A DNA stretch of 64,000 nt from ChocPot-Mid sp043804925 (GCA_043804925.1 JAZDIP010000047.1:87099-151098); one strand, 5' to 3'; shown: positions 26,199 to 36,498, numbered from the stretch's first letter. Program-made: numbers and translations. The notes: generated from the sequence alone by a model not told the origin.

Positions 26199-26900
26199 AT
26201 GAAAAAGTATCCAAAGAGATTTAAAGGGTTAATAGATAGCTATGATTCATCAAAAACCTTTTCATTTGATGAAGCAATAAAAATTGTGAAAAGGAACGCA
26301 AATGCGAAGTTCGATGAATCATTCGATATTGCAATGAATCTTGGTGTTGACCCCAGAAAGGCAGACCAGTTGGTTCGCGGTACTGTTTCTTTACCACACG
26401 GTATAGGAAAAAAGGTTACCGTTTTGGTTATGGCAAAAGCACCTAAAGACAAGGAAGCTTTGGACGCCGGAGCCGACTATGCAGGATTTGAGGAATATTT
26501 AGAAAAAATAAAAGGCGGTTGGACAGATGTTGACGTTATTATCGCAACTCCCGACGTAATGGGTGAAGTTGGTAAGCTTGGAAGAATATTAGGTCCTCGT
26601 GGTTTGATGCCTAATCCTAAAAGCGGAACTGTTACTTTCGATATTGCAAAAGCTGTTAATGAAGTTAAAGCCGGTAAAATTGAATATAGGGTTGACAAAA
26701 CAGGTAACATTCATGCTTCTGTTGGCAAATGTTCATTCGATGAGAATAAGTTAGCTGATAATATTGCTACCTTTTATTCGAGTGTTGTCAGAGCAAAACC
26801 TGTTTCTGCTAAAGGCAAATATATTAATAGTATATTCTTCAGTTCGACAATGGGACCAAGTGTCAACATTAACGAACTTACAATAAAATCAACAGATTAA
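26199..26900 (+). CDS. rplA: 50S ribosomal protein L1
   Basis: Forms the L1 stalk that guides deacylated tRNA out of the E site. In many bacteria it also represses its own operon. The 233 residues are typical, with the GPRGLMPNPKSGTV loop at about 130-143 and the FDESFDIAMNLGVDPRKADQ segment near the N-terminus. Stands 39 bases after rplK. Confidence 0.97.
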   Translation: MKKYPKRFKGLIDSYDSSKTFSFDEAIKIVKRNANAKFDESFDIAMNLGVDPRKADQLVRGTVSLPHGIGKKVTVLVMAKAPKDKEALDAGADYAGFEEYLEKIKGGWTDVDVIIATPDVMGEVGKLGRILGPRGLMPNPKSGTVTFDIAKAVNEVKAGKIEYRVDKTGNIHASVGKCSFDENKLADNIATFYSSVVRAKPVSAKGKYINSIFFSSTMGPSVNINELTIKSTD

Positions 26901-26918
26901 ATTAGAAATTACGCACTC

Positions 26919-26962
26919 TTAAGCTATAGTATGCTTCTTGGACTTGTCCGGCTATGGCTTAA
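26919..26962 (+). promoter_or_regulatory. Hairpin leader upstream of rplJ (probable L10 leader)
   Basis: TTAAGCTATAG (26919-26929) pairs with CTATGGCTTAA (26952-26962) over 11 positions with one G-U. A 22-base internal segment containing TTGGACTTGTCCGG could form an upper stem. It lies 37 bases before the rplJ start, where many bacteria carry an autoregulatory leader bound by L10-L12. The match to that RNA family was not tested. Confidence 0.55.
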
Positions 26963-26998
26963 CAGAAAGATAAATAATTATATGGATAAGATTGGATT

Positions 26999-27523
26999 AT
27001 GATTACAAAACAGAAAAAACAAGAAATAGTATCGGGTCTAATCGAAAAACTTAAAGGTGTCCAGGGAGTTTATGTGCTTGACTTTACCGGTGTAACGGTA
27101 TTCGAAGCCATCAAACTTCGTCGAGCATTTAAAAATATTAATGTCAATTATGTCGTCGCTAAAAACTCTTTGATTAAAAGGGCTTTGAGCGATAGCCCGG
27201 AATTGAAGATTCCGGATAACATATTTATTGGTCCTTCGGGGCTTGTTTTTAGTTATGATGACCCAATTGCTCCGGCTAAAGTCATCAGAGATATTTTTGA
27301 TAAAGATAAAAGGCCGGCTCTCAAGGGGGCGGTTTTAGACGGTCAGTTTTTCGATGGTTCCAAACTCAAGGAGTTGGCATCTCTCCCGGGTAAAAAGGAT
27401 ATGATGGCATCAATCGTTGGTAGTTTACATGCTCCAATTAGTGGAATAGTTGGTTCAATCAATGCGGTTATGAGAGATGTTGCCTATTTGGTTGAAGAGG
27501 TTGCCAAGAAGAAAGCATCTTAA
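26999..27523 (+). CDS. rplJ: 50S ribosomal protein L10
   Basis: Base of the L12 stalk. It binds 23S rRNA through the N-terminal domain and L12 dimers through its C-terminal helix. The 174 residues show the usual VYVLDFTGVT and YVVAKNSLIKRAL segments and a helical C-terminus ending in VAYLVEEVAKKK. It follows a probable leader hairpin that may let L10 control its own translation. Confidence 0.96.
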   Translation: MITKQKKQEIVSGLIEKLKGVQGVYVLDFTGVTVFEAIKLRRAFKNINVNYVVAKNSLIKRALSDSPELKIPDNIFIGPSGLVFSYDDPIAPAKVIRDIFDKDKRPALKGAVLDGQFFDGSKLKELASLPGKKDMMASIVGSLHAPISGIVGSINAVMRDVAYLVEEVAKKKAS

Positions 27524-27527
27524 ATAG

Positions 27528-27554
27528 TTGTCAGTTGACAGTTGTCAGTTGACA
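27528..27554. repeat. Heptamer tandem repeat (GTTGTCA/GTTGACA), four units
   Basis: GTTGTCA and GTTGACA alternate twice, directly after rplJ. Two such adjacent units are nearly complementary to each other, so the tract can form small hairpins. Confidence 0.85.
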
Positions 27555-27623
27555 GTTTATTGTGAAATGATTTACATTTTAATATTTGATAACAATTTAT
27601 AATAATATTTAAAGGAGACTATA

Positions 27624-28007
27624 ATGTCAGAAATAGTACAGGAATTAGTTGAGAAGATTTCAAATCTTACTCTTATGGAAGCCGCAGAGTTGAAAAAAGA
27701 GTTGGAAGAAAAATTTGGAGTAACAGCCGCAGCACCGATGATGTTCGCGGGTGGAGCACCAGCGGCAGGTGGAACTGCAGAGCAGGAGGAGGAAAAGACT
27801 GAATTCAATGTTGAGTTGACAGAGGTTGGAGACAAGAAGTTGAATGTAATTAAAGCGATTCGTGAGATTACGGGTCTTGGCTTGAAAGAAGCGAAGGACG
27901 CGGTTGAGAGTGCACCAAGCATTATCAAGGAATCGGCTACAAAGGATGAAGCCGAAGATATGAAGAAGAAGTTAGAGGAAGCAGGCGCGAAGGTTACTCT
28001 TAAGTAG
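27624..28007 (+). CDS. rplL: 50S ribosomal protein L7/L12
   Basis: Flexible stalk protein that recruits and activates elongation factors. The 127 residues have the N-terminal dimerisation helix pair, an Ala/Gly/Pro-rich hinge (APMMFAGGAPAAGGTAEQ) and the C-terminal factor-binding domain (GLGLKEAKDAVESAP). An AAGGAG ribosome site lies just upstream. From this gene on, codon use shifts to AAG, GAG, AGG and TTG. Confidence 0.97.
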   Translation: MSEIVQELVEKISNLTLMEAAELKKELEEKFGVTAAAPMMFAGGAPAAGGTAEQEEEKTEFNVELTEVGDKKLNVIKAIREITGLGLKEAKDAVESAPSIIKESATKDEAEDMKKKLEEAGAKVTLK

Positions 28008-28032
28008 TGATATATTATTAGATTTTCTTAGG

Positions 28033-28073
28033 GGGAAAGCGGCTTTTCGGCTTTCCCTCGTTTTGCTTTTTTT
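28033..28073 (+). terminator. Intrinsic terminator or attenuator between rplL and rpoB
   Basis: GGGAAAGC (28033-28040) pairs with GCTTTCCC (28050-28057), followed by a T-rich run to 28073. Partial termination here would give excess ribosomal proteins over polymerase, as known for the E. coli rplL-rpoB attenuator. The readthrough fraction is unknown. Confidence 0.75.
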
Positions 28074-28187
28074 AGTGAATATACTGCAGAGTAATTGAGA
28101 ATGAAACGAAGGTCAAAGGTGATGGGATTTTATGTTTTTTTAAATAATGATTTTGGAAATTAAGTCAAATAGATAAGGAGTTGCTCG

Positions 28188-31100
28188 GTGGACAACATTA
28201 TGAATAATCAAGGCGTAAATATTGGCAGCGATGGTTTAGTCAGGCATATTGAGAGGATTAACTTTTCTAAATCTAAAATGCTGCTGGATTATCCCGATTT
28301 ATTAAATGTACAGTTGAAAGCATATTCTGATTTTTTGCAGGATGAAGTGAGTCCTTCGAAGAGGAAGTTGCAGGGATTACAATTGGCATTTAATAATAAT
28401 TTTCCGATTGAGGATCCTTCTTCGATTTTTCAGTTGGAGTTTTTGGAGTATAATATTGAAAAGCCAAAGTACAATGAGGATGAATGCCGAGAAAGGGAGT
28501 TGACATTTGCCAAGCCATTGAAAGCAAAGTTGAGACTTTCGAGTAAAGCTGAGAGGGGCTCAGAGGATTATATAGATTCCATTGAGCAGGAGGTTTATTT
28601 GGGTAATATTCCTGCTATGACCAGTAGGGGTACTTTTATCATTAATGGAGCTGAGAGAGTTATTGTAACACAGTTGCACAGGAGTCCGGGTGTATTTTTT
28701 GATGATGCTATGCATCCAAACGGTACACGGATTTATACTGCTAGAATTATTCCTTTCAGGGGTTCGTGGGTGGAGTTTATAACAGATATTCATGATGTTC
28801 TATATGCATATATTGACAGGAAAAAGAAGTTTCCTGCAACAACTTTGCTAAGGGCTTTGGGTTTTTCCAGCGACGAGGATATTTTAAATTTGTTTGAGAT
28901 AGCAGAAGATATTCCGGTAAAAAGTATAAATGAGGAGTTGTTGGAAAGAAGGGTTGCTTCTGATGTTATCGATATGAGTACAGGTGAGATTATAGCTACA
29001 CGGGATATGATTATCGATGAGGAATTGCTTAGTAAGATGAAGGAAAGTGATATTAGTTCATTGAGGCTGTTTAAATATAAGGAGCAGGTTGACGAGCCCA
29101 TAATAGCAAGAACGATTGCCAAGGATACTACACGGAACAGGGAAGATGCTTTGGAAGCGATTTACAGGCAGTTGAGGTCGAGCGATGCACCGGATGTGGA
29201 GACTGCTGCGGCGTTAGTTGAGAAGTTGTTTTTTAATTCGAAGAGGTACGACCTTGGAATAGTAGGGAGGTTCCGGATTAACGAGAAATTGAAGATGGGT
29301 ATTGATTATAATCATACAACCTTGACTGTAGAGGATTTTGTGGCGATAATTAAAAGGTTGATTCAACTGCATGACGACAAGCAGGGTGGAGATGATATTG
29401 ACCATTTGGGTAACCGGCGTGTAAGAACGGTTGGAGAGCAGTTAGGGACACAATTTAATGTTGGTTTGGCAAGGATGGCAAGAACGATAAGAGAAAGATT
29501 GGGAATTCATGATGGTGAAACTGTTACACCTGCAGAGCTTGTGAATGCTAGGACGATTAGCTCGGTGGTCAATCAGTTTTTTGGTACGAATCAGTTATCT
29601 CAATTTATGGACCAGACAAATCCTTTGGCTGAGTTGACGCATAAAAGGCGAACTTCGGCTTTGGGTCCGGGTGGTTTGACAAGGGAAAGGGCAGGATTTG
29701 AGGTTAGGGACGTGCATTATACTCATTACGGGAGGCTTTGTCCGATTGAAACTCCTGAGGGTCCAAACATCGGTTTGATTTCATCGCTGGCAATTCATGC
29801 GAGGATAAATGATTTGGGATTTATAGAGACTCCTTATAGGAAGGTGGTGAATGGAAAGATTACTGATAAAGTGGAGTATTTAACTGCTGAAGATGAGGAT
29901 AAGTATATTATTTGTCCTGTATCTAGTATGATTGACAAGAATGGTAAATTGATAGGAGACAGGATAAAGGCAAGGAAGGCGGGCGATTTTGTAATAGTGG
30001 GTGCAAAGGAAGTGGATTTTGTGGATGTTTCGACAGACCAGATAACGAGTGCCGCATCTTCTTTGATTCCTTTTTTGGAGCATGATGACGCTAACCGAGC
30101 ATTAATGGGTTCGAATATGCAGAGGCAAGCGGTACCTTTGTTAAAGCCGATGGCTCCAGTGGTGGGAACAGGTATGGAGGCGAAAGTGGCGAAGGATTCG
30201 AGAGCTTTGATTTTAGCAGAAGGGGATGGTGTTGTTGATTATGTTTGCTCGGAATTTATTAGAGTCAGATACGACGAAGCAAGAACTGAACGGGAGAGGA
30301 TGATAGAATTTGATTATAAAGGAGTTGTAACTTATCCTTTATTAAAGTTTTTCAGGACGAATCAGGATACGTGTATTACTCAAAGACCGATAGTGAGAGA
30401 AGGAGAACGGGTAGTTAAGGGAATGGCATTGGCTGACGGAGCATCAACAGAGAACGGGGAGTTGGCATTGGGAAGGAACGTAATGGTGGCGTTTATGCCT
30501 TGGAGCGGATATAACTTTGAGGACGCCATAATTGTGTCGCAGAGACTGGTGGCAGAGGATGTGTTTACATCGGTGCATATAGAGGAGTTTACATTGCAGG
30601 TGAGGGATACGAAAAGGGGTGAGGAGGAGTTTACAAGGGAAATACCGAATGTGAGTGAGGATGCAACTAAGGATTTGGATGAGGATGGAATAGTTAGAAG
30701 AGGTTCCAAGATAGTTGAAGGTGATATATTGATAGGGAAGATAACACCAAAGGGAGAGAGTGATCCAACACCGGAGGAAAAACTATTAAGGGCGATATTT
30801 GGAGATAAAGCAGGTGACGTGAAGGATGTGTCGTTAAAGGCAACTCCCGGAATAAAGGGTGTTGTTATCAATACTAAGCTATTTACAAGGAAGGTAGCCG
30901 GGGGAGACAAGGATGCGAAGACTGACGAGAAGAAGAGGCAGGAACTTATAAATAAACGTGAGAAAGAGGAATTGAGGGAATTGGACGCAGAGTATATCGA
31001 ACGTTTAGGGAAGTTGTTGGATGGTGAGAAGTTGTTGGGATTGCAATTGACAGACGGGACAAAGGTATTTCGCAGTGGGAAAAATATGAAAAAAGATGAT

Positions 31101-32021
31101 ATATTAGTGAAGTACAAGGAAAAGACATTAAAACCGGAACTGCTGGTATATTCTCAGGAAGTGAGTAATAAGGGGAGTATAAATGAGTTTTTCGAGGAGA
31201 TGACCAGGAATTACCAGAGAAAGAGAGATGATTTGATAGGAGAGAATCGGGCAGAACGTAGTAAGATAGTGGGAGGAGATGAGTTGCAACCGGGAATATT
31301 GCAAATGGCAAAAGTTTATGTTGCAAAGAAGCGAAAGTTGCAAATAGGTGATAAAATGGCAGGGAGACATGGAAATAAAGGAATTGTATCGAAAATAGTG
31401 CCAATAGAGGATATGCCGTTTATGCCGGATGGAACACCGGTGGATATAGTATTAAATCCATTGGGAGTACCATCCCGAATGAATTTGGGACAGTTATACG
31501 AAACGGCATTAGGTTGGGCAGGAGAGAAGTTGGGGAGTAAATTTGCGACACCGATATTTGATGGAGCATCATGGGAGGATGTATGTGAATATTTAGAAAA
31601 AGCAGGATTGCCAAAGGATGGTAAAACAGTTCTATTTGATGGAAGAACGGGTAATGAATTTTCTGAGAGAATAACTGTGGGAGTAATTTATATGTTGAAA
31701 TTATCTCATTTGGTTGAAGACAAGATACATGCAAGGTCAATAGGACCATACTCATTGATAACACAGCAACCATTAGGAGGCAAGGCACAGTTTGGCGGTC
31801 AAAGATTGGGAGAGATGGAAGTATGGGCATTGGAAGCTTATGGAGCAGCTCATACATTGCAGGAGATGTTGACGATGAAGTCAGACGATGTACAGGGGCG
31901 AGCAAAGATGTATGAGGCAATAGTAAAAGGAGAAAATATGCCTGATGCGAGTATTCCGGAATCGTTTAATGTTTTGATTAGGGAATTACAGGGATTGTGT
32001 CTGGATGTGCATATTGAGTAG
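28188..32021 (+). CDS. rpoB: DNA-directed RNA polymerase beta subunit
   Basis: Forms one side of the polymerase active-site cleft. The 1277 residues include the rifampicin-pocket region (LSQFMDQTNPLAELTHKRR near 465-490, with Asp, His and Ser at the usual sensitive positions) and GDKMAGRHGNKGIV near 1053-1067. I use a GTG start at 28188 because AAGGAG (28175-28180) is well placed before it. The ATG at 28200 is the alternative. Codon use is strikingly purine-rich (AGG, AAG, ATA, GGA), unlike tuf or fusA. Confidence 0.97.
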   Translation: MDNIMNNQGVNIGSDGLVRHIERINFSKSKMLLDYPDLLNVQLKAYSDFLQDEVSPSKRKLQGLQLAFNNNFPIEDPSSIFQLEFLEYNIEKPKYNEDECRERELTFAKPLKAKLRLSSKAERGSEDYIDSIEQEVYLGNIPAMTSRGTFIINGAERVIVTQLHRSPGVFFDDAMHPNGTRIYTARIIPFRGSWVEFITDIHDVLYAYIDRKKKFPATTLLRALGFSSDEDILNLFEIAEDIPVKSINEELLERRVASDVIDMSTGEIIATRDMIIDEELLSKMKESDISSLRLFKYKEQVDEPIIARTIAKDTTRNREDALEAIYRQLRSSDAPDVETAAALVEKLFFNSKRYDLGIVGRFRINEKLKMGIDYNHTTLTVEDFVAIIKRLIQLHDDKQGGDDIDHLGNRRVRTVGEQLGTQFNVGLARMARTIRERLGIHDGETVTPAELVNARTISSVVNQFFGTNQLSQFMDQTNPLAELTHKRRTSALGPGGLTRERAGFEVRDVHYTHYGRLCPIETPEGPNIGLISSLAIHARINDLGFIETPYRKVVNGKITDKVEYLTAEDEDKYIICPVSSMIDKNGKLIGDRIKARKAGDFVIVGAKEVDFVDVSTDQITSAASSLIPFLEHDDANRALMGSNMQRQAVPLLKPMAPVVGTGMEAKVAKDSRALILAEGDGVVDYVCSEFIRVRYDEARTERERMIEFDYKGVVTYPLLKFFRTNQDTCITQRPIVREGERVVKGMALADGASTENGELALGRNVMVAFMPWSGYNFEDAIIVSQRLVAEDVFTSVHIEEFTLQVRDTKRGEEEFTREIPNVSEDATKDLDEDGIVRRGSKIVEGDILIGKITPKGESDPTPEEKLLRAIFGDKAGDVKDVSLKATPGIKGVVINTKLFTRKVAGGDKDAKTDEKKRQELINKREKEELRELDAEYIERLGKLLDGEKLLGLQLTDGTKVFRSGKNMKKDDILVKYKEKTLKPELLVYSQEVSNKGSINEFFEEMTRNYQRKRDDLIGENRAERSKIVGGDELQPGILQMAKVYVAKKRKLQIGDKMAGRHGNKGIVSKIVPIEDMPFMPDGTPVDIVLNPLGVPSRMNLGQLYETALGWAGEKLGSKFATPIFDGASWEDVCEYLEKAGLPKDGKTVLFDGRTGNEFSERITVGVIYMLKLSHLVEDKIHARSIGPYSLITQQPLGGKAQFGGQRLGEMEVWALEAYGAAHTLQEMLTMKSDDVQGRAKMYEAIVKGENMPDASIPESFNVLIRELQGLCLDVHIE

Positions 32022-32023
32022 TT

Positions 32024-32092
32024 TTAAGTGTTAAGTTTTAAGTGTTAAGTGTTAAGTGATAAGTGTTGAGTTTTTGAGTTGAGAGTTAAGAG
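32024..32092. repeat. Heptamer tandem repeat (TAAGTGT-like)
   Basis: About nine units of TAAGTGT/TAAGTTT, degenerating into TTGAGTT and GAGAGTT, fill most of the spacer between rpoB and rpoC. Confidence 0.85.
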
Positions 32093-32139
32093 TTTTTGTT
32101 GAAAAAGAAAATAATAAGAAAGTAAACAGGAGAACCAAG

Positions 32140-35100
32140 ATGTATAGTGCGGAATTACCAAAGAAGGGATTTACGAGTATATCCATAAAGGTGGCCTCAC
32201 CGGACGATGTATTGAATAGGAGTCATGGAGAAGTTACGAAGCCGGAGACGATAAATTACAGGTCGTTCAGACCGGAAAAGGATGGCTTGTTTTGTGAGAA
32301 GATTTTTGGACCGATACGGGATTGGGAGTGTGCCTGCGGTAAGTATAAACGTATAAGGTATAAGGGAATAGTATGCGACAGGTGCGGAGTTGAAGTAACT
32401 CAAAAGACAGTAAGAAGGGAACGGATGGGTCATATAATGCTTGCTGTACCGGTGGTTCATATATGGTTTTTGAGGTCATTGCCTAGTAAGTTGAGCGGAT
32501 TGTTGGGAATGCCGACGAAGGATATAGAAAGGATAGTATATTATGAGTCGTATGTGGTGGTACAGCCGGGGAGTACGGGATTGCAGACGAAGGATTTGCT
32601 GACGGAAGAGCAATATTTGGAGGTATTGGCATCGTTGAGTGAAGGAGAGTTAAAGTTGGAGGATGATGACCCGAATAAATTTATTGCTTTAATCGGGGGT
32701 GAAGCTGTGAAGGAAATGTTGAAGAAGGTGGATGCGAAACGGGATTATCTTGTATTGAAAGAACAGTTGAAGGATGAGAATTCACAACAGAGGAAGGGTG
32801 AATTGTTGAAGCGGTTGCGTATATTGGATGCTTTCAGGAAGCAGGAGAGTGAGGAGTTGATGAATAAACCGGAGTGGCTGGTTTTAGATGTGATTCCTGT
32901 AACGCCACCGGATTTGAGGCCATTGGTTCCTCTGGAAGGTGGAAGGTTCGCGACGAGTGATTTAAATGATTTATACAGGCGGGTGATAATACGTAACAAC
33001 AGGTTGAAGCGTTTGATTGATATTAAAGCACCTGAAGTGATTTTAAGGAACGAGAAGCGGATGCTTCAGGAGGCAGTTGACGCTTTATTTGACAACAGTC
33101 GTAGAGCTGTGCGGAGTGAGAGCCAGAGGGCATTGAAGAGTTTGGCGGATACTTTGAAGGGTAAGACCGGGAGGTTCAGACAGAATTTGTTGGGTAAGAG
33201 AGTAGATTATTCCGGAAGGTCGGTTATTGTTGTTGGACCGGAATTAAAGCTATACCAGTGCGGATTGCCGAAAGATATGGCGGTAGAGTTGTTTAAGCCA
33301 TTTGTTATAAGGAAGTTGATAGAACGTGGACATGTTAAGACTGTGAAGAGCGCAAAGAAGTTGGTGGAGCGGAAGACAAGCGAGGTATATGATATATTGG
33401 AGAAAGTTATTGACGGACATCCAGTATTGTTGAATAGAGCGCCAACTTTGCATAGGTTGGGAATACAGGCATTTCAGCCGAGGTTGATAGAGGGTAAGGC
33501 GATACAGTTGCATCCTTTAGTTTGTACAGCATTTAATGCAGACTTTGACGGTGACCAGATGGCGGTACATGTACCGATAAGTTATGAGGCGCAATTGGAA
33601 AGTTTGTTGTTGATATTGGCACCGCATAATATTATGCATACGCAGAATGGGGACCCGATAGCGGTACCGTCTCAGGACATGGTTCTTGGAGTATATTATT
33701 TAACGAAGTTGAGGAATGGGGCTAAGGGAGAGGGTAAGATATTTTCGGGAGTTGAAGAAGTTATAATAGCTTTTAATCATGAGCAAGTGGATATACATGC
33801 GAAGATAAGGGTGAGGATTCAGAAAGAGCAGACATCAGATGGTAAAATTCAGTCGGAAATGGTGGAGACAACAACCGGAAGAGTGTTGTTTAATGAGATT
33901 GTGCCAAAGGAGTTGGGCTTTTTAAATGAGTTATTGGCAAAAAAGCGATTGAGGCAAATAATAGGAATATGCTTTAGGAAAGCTGGCTTGGCAAAGACGG
34001 TTGATTTTCTAGATGCATTGAAGAATATAGGATTTAGTTATGCGACTAGAGGTGGATTGTCAGTTAGTATTTCTGATGTGTTGGTACCAAACGACAAGCA
34101 GAAGATTATAGACCTTGCACAAGGTAAGATAGATGAGATTGAGTTTGCGTATCAAAATGGGGTAATAAGTTCAGGGGAACGATATAATAAGATAATTGAT
34201 ACATGGTCAACTGCAACGAACAGGGTGGCTGATAAGTTATATACCGAGTTGGCGAAGTCACAGGATGGATTTAATGCGTTTTGGATGATGTTGGATTCGC
34301 AGGCGAGGGGTTCCAAGGAGCAAATTCGGCAACTTGCGGGAATGCGTGGATTGATGGCTAAACCGAAGAAGTCGCTTTCGGGTTCGACGGGAGAATTGAT
34401 TGAGAATCCTATAATAGCGAATTTTAAGGAAGGTCTTTCGATATTAGAGTACTTTATATCTACGCACGGAGCAAGAAAGGGATTGGCCGATACTGCATTG
34501 AAGACGGCGGATGCGGGTTATTTAACGAGGAGGTTGCATGATGTTGCACAGGATATGATAATATCTGAAGATGATTGCGGAACGATTCGCGGAGTGGCTA
34601 TGAGTGCTTTGAAAGATGGTGAGGAGATAAAAGAGCCATTGTATGAACGAATATTGGGAAGAGTAACTTTGGAAGATGTAATAGACCCGATAAGCGATGA
34701 AATGATAACAAGAGCCGGTGAAGTAATTGACGAGGAAATTGCGAACAAAATAGAAGCATCTTCGCTTGAGACGGTAACAATACGTTCAGTATTGACATGT
34801 GAGTCTCGCAGGGGAGTATGTGCGAAATGTTATGGAAGAAATCTGGCGACAGGTCAGATAGTTGACACTGGGGAAGCAGTTGGAACAATAGCATCTCAAT
34901 CAATTGGAGAACCGGGGACGCAGTTAACATTAAGGACATTCCATACTGGAGGTACAGCTTTGTTGATAGCATCCCAATCATCTGTTTTGGCAAAATTTGA
35001 CGGAATTATACAATTTGAGAATATAAGATTTGTTTCCTATCAGGGAGATGAAGATGAAACACAGATAGTGATTAGCCGAAGTGGTGTTATAAATATTGTA

Positions 35101-36462
35101 GATCCTGACAGCAACAGGGTTTTAACAAAATATGATGCTACATACGGAGCTTTGCTTAAGGTTAAAGAGGGTGGCAAGGTTAAAAAAGGTGAAATGATAT
35201 ATGAGTGGGACCCCTATAATTCAACAATTATTACTGAATTTTCGGGTCATGTGAAATTCAAGGATTTGTTGCCGAATGTAACTTATAGAGAAATTAATGA
35301 CGAGCAAACCGGACATATAACAAAAGTAGTGATTGATTCTAAGGACAGGAGCAAATCTCCAACTATAGAACTGATTGACGAGAAGAATAACATATTAAAA
35401 TCGTATAACATTCCAACGAAAGCACAATTAAGGGTTGAAGATAATGATTATGTCGGCGTTGGCACACCATTGGTGAAAATACCAAGAGATTTAGGTAGAA
35501 TGCGTGATATTACGGGAGGTTTGCCGAGGGTAACGGAATTGTTTGAATCGAGAAGCCCGCAGAATCCAGCAACAGTATCCGAAATTGACGGATTTGTGAG
35601 TTACGGGAAGCCAAAGAGGGGGCAAAGAGTTATCATCGTTAGGTCGCGAGACGAAAAAACTGAGATGGAGTATTTAGTTCCTATCGGTAAATATATTTTA
35701 GTTCAGGATGGTGATTTTGTCAGGGCTGGTGACCGGTTAACCGAAGGTTCAATCAATCCTCACGATATTTTAAGAATTAAAGGCCCAAACGCTGTTCAGG
35801 AATATTTAGTTAATGAGATTCAGGAAGTTTACCGTATGCAGGGTGTGAAGATAAATGATAAGCATATTGAAGTAATAGTAAGGCAAATGCTCCAGAAGGC
35901 AAAGATAGTCGATTCGGGAGATTCATCCTTCCTTGAAAATGATAATATTGACAAAATAGTATTTTCCGATGAAAACGAAGAATTAAAGAGACAATTAGTA
36001 GTTACCGACCCCGGCGATTCGGGATTTCTCAAAGGTGATATTGTTTCAAGACGTAAAGTTCGGGAAGAAAATTTAAGTCTAAAGAAAAAGAATAAAAAGC
36101 CCGTTCAGTATCGTCCTGCTGAACCTGCTATAGGTGAACCGATTTTATTAGGTATCACTCAGGCATCTTTGACTACGGAAAGCTGGCTATCAGCCGCATC
36201 ATTCCAGGAAACTACAAGAGTTCTGTCCGATGCCTCGGTTGCCAGTAAAGTTGATTATTTGATTGGTCTAAAGGAAAACGTAATTTTAGGTCAATTAATA
36301 CCTGCAGGTACAGGTTTAAGAAATTATCAGAAAATGAAGGTTATAAGCGAGGTTGGGAATATCTTTGGGAGAAACACTCAAATTGAAGAAGAAGAATCAT
36401 TCTCAAGGTTCGAATCTGATTTTGATAAAAGAAAACCTGTCGGATTTGAACGTAAATTATAG
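32140..36462 (+). CDS. rpoC: DNA-directed RNA polymerase beta' subunit
   Basis: Carries the catalytic Mg-binding loop NADFDGDQMA (Asp residues at about 468-472). The 1440 residues also contain the N-terminal zinc site Cys64, Cys66, Cys79, Cys82, the bridge and trigger-helix regions, and the second zinc site (CESRRGVCAKCYG near 888-900). All ligands are present. The 5' two thirds share the purine-rich codon use of rpoB. From about 35 kb, GTT, GGT and mixed codons return. A strong hairpin terminator follows. Confidence 0.97.
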   Translation: MYSAELPKKGFTSISIKVASPDDVLNRSHGEVTKPETINYRSFRPEKDGLFCEKIFGPIRDWECACGKYKRIRYKGIVCDRCGVEVTQKTVRRERMGHIMLAVPVVHIWFLRSLPSKLSGLLGMPTKDIERIVYYESYVVVQPGSTGLQTKDLLTEEQYLEVLASLSEGELKLEDDDPNKFIALIGGEAVKEMLKKVDAKRDYLVLKEQLKDENSQQRKGELLKRLRILDAFRKQESEELMNKPEWLVLDVIPVTPPDLRPLVPLEGGRFATSDLNDLYRRVIIRNNRLKRLIDIKAPEVILRNEKRMLQEAVDALFDNSRRAVRSESQRALKSLADTLKGKTGRFRQNLLGKRVDYSGRSVIVVGPELKLYQCGLPKDMAVELFKPFVIRKLIERGHVKTVKSAKKLVERKTSEVYDILEKVIDGHPVLLNRAPTLHRLGIQAFQPRLIEGKAIQLHPLVCTAFNADFDGDQMAVHVPISYEAQLESLLLILAPHNIMHTQNGDPIAVPSQDMVLGVYYLTKLRNGAKGEGKIFSGVEEVIIAFNHEQVDIHAKIRVRIQKEQTSDGKIQSEMVETTTGRVLFNEIVPKELGFLNELLAKKRLRQIIGICFRKAGLAKTVDFLDALKNIGFSYATRGGLSVSISDVLVPNDKQKIIDLAQGKIDEIEFAYQNGVISSGERYNKIIDTWSTATNRVADKLYTELAKSQDGFNAFWMMLDSQARGSKEQIRQLAGMRGLMAKPKKSLSGSTGELIENPIIANFKEGLSILEYFISTHGARKGLADTALKTADAGYLTRRLHDVAQDMIISEDDCGTIRGVAMSALKDGEEIKEPLYERILGRVTLEDVIDPISDEMITRAGEVIDEEIANKIEASSLETVTIRSVLTCESRRGVCAKCYGRNLATGQIVDTGEAVGTIASQSIGEPGTQLTLRTFHTGGTALLIASQSSVLAKFDGIIQFENIRFVSYQGDEDETQIVISRSGVINIVDPDSNRVLTKYDATYGALLKVKEGGKVKKGEMIYEWDPYNSTIITEFSGHVKFKDLLPNVTYREINDEQTGHITKVVIDSKDRSKSPTIELIDEKNNILKSYNIPTKAQLRVEDNDYVGVGTPLVKIPRDLGRMRDITGGLPRVTELFESRSPQNPATVSEIDGFVSYGKPKRGQRVIIVRSRDEKTEMEYLVPIGKYILVQDGDFVRAGDRLTEGSINPHDILRIKGPNAVQEYLVNEIQEVYRMQGVKINDKHIEVIVRQMLQKAKIVDSGDSSFLENDNIDKIVFSDENEELKRQLVVTDPGDSGFLKGDIVSRRKVREENLSLKKKNKKPVQYRPAEPAIGEPILLGITQASLTTESWLSAASFQETTRVLSDASVASKVDYLIGLKENVILGQLIPAGTGLRNYQKMKVISEVGNIFGRNTQIEEEESFSRFESDFDKRKPVGFERKL

Positions 36463-36498
36463 AAAATTCTAATGAGTTGTTTGAGTATTTATACAAGA

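Noticed and set aside
30380..31920. Long open frames on the minus strand inside rpoB (up to 245 codons)
   Set aside because: They are Ser/Pro/Leu/Phe-rich shadows caused by the purine-rich coding strand, with no start context or family resemblance.
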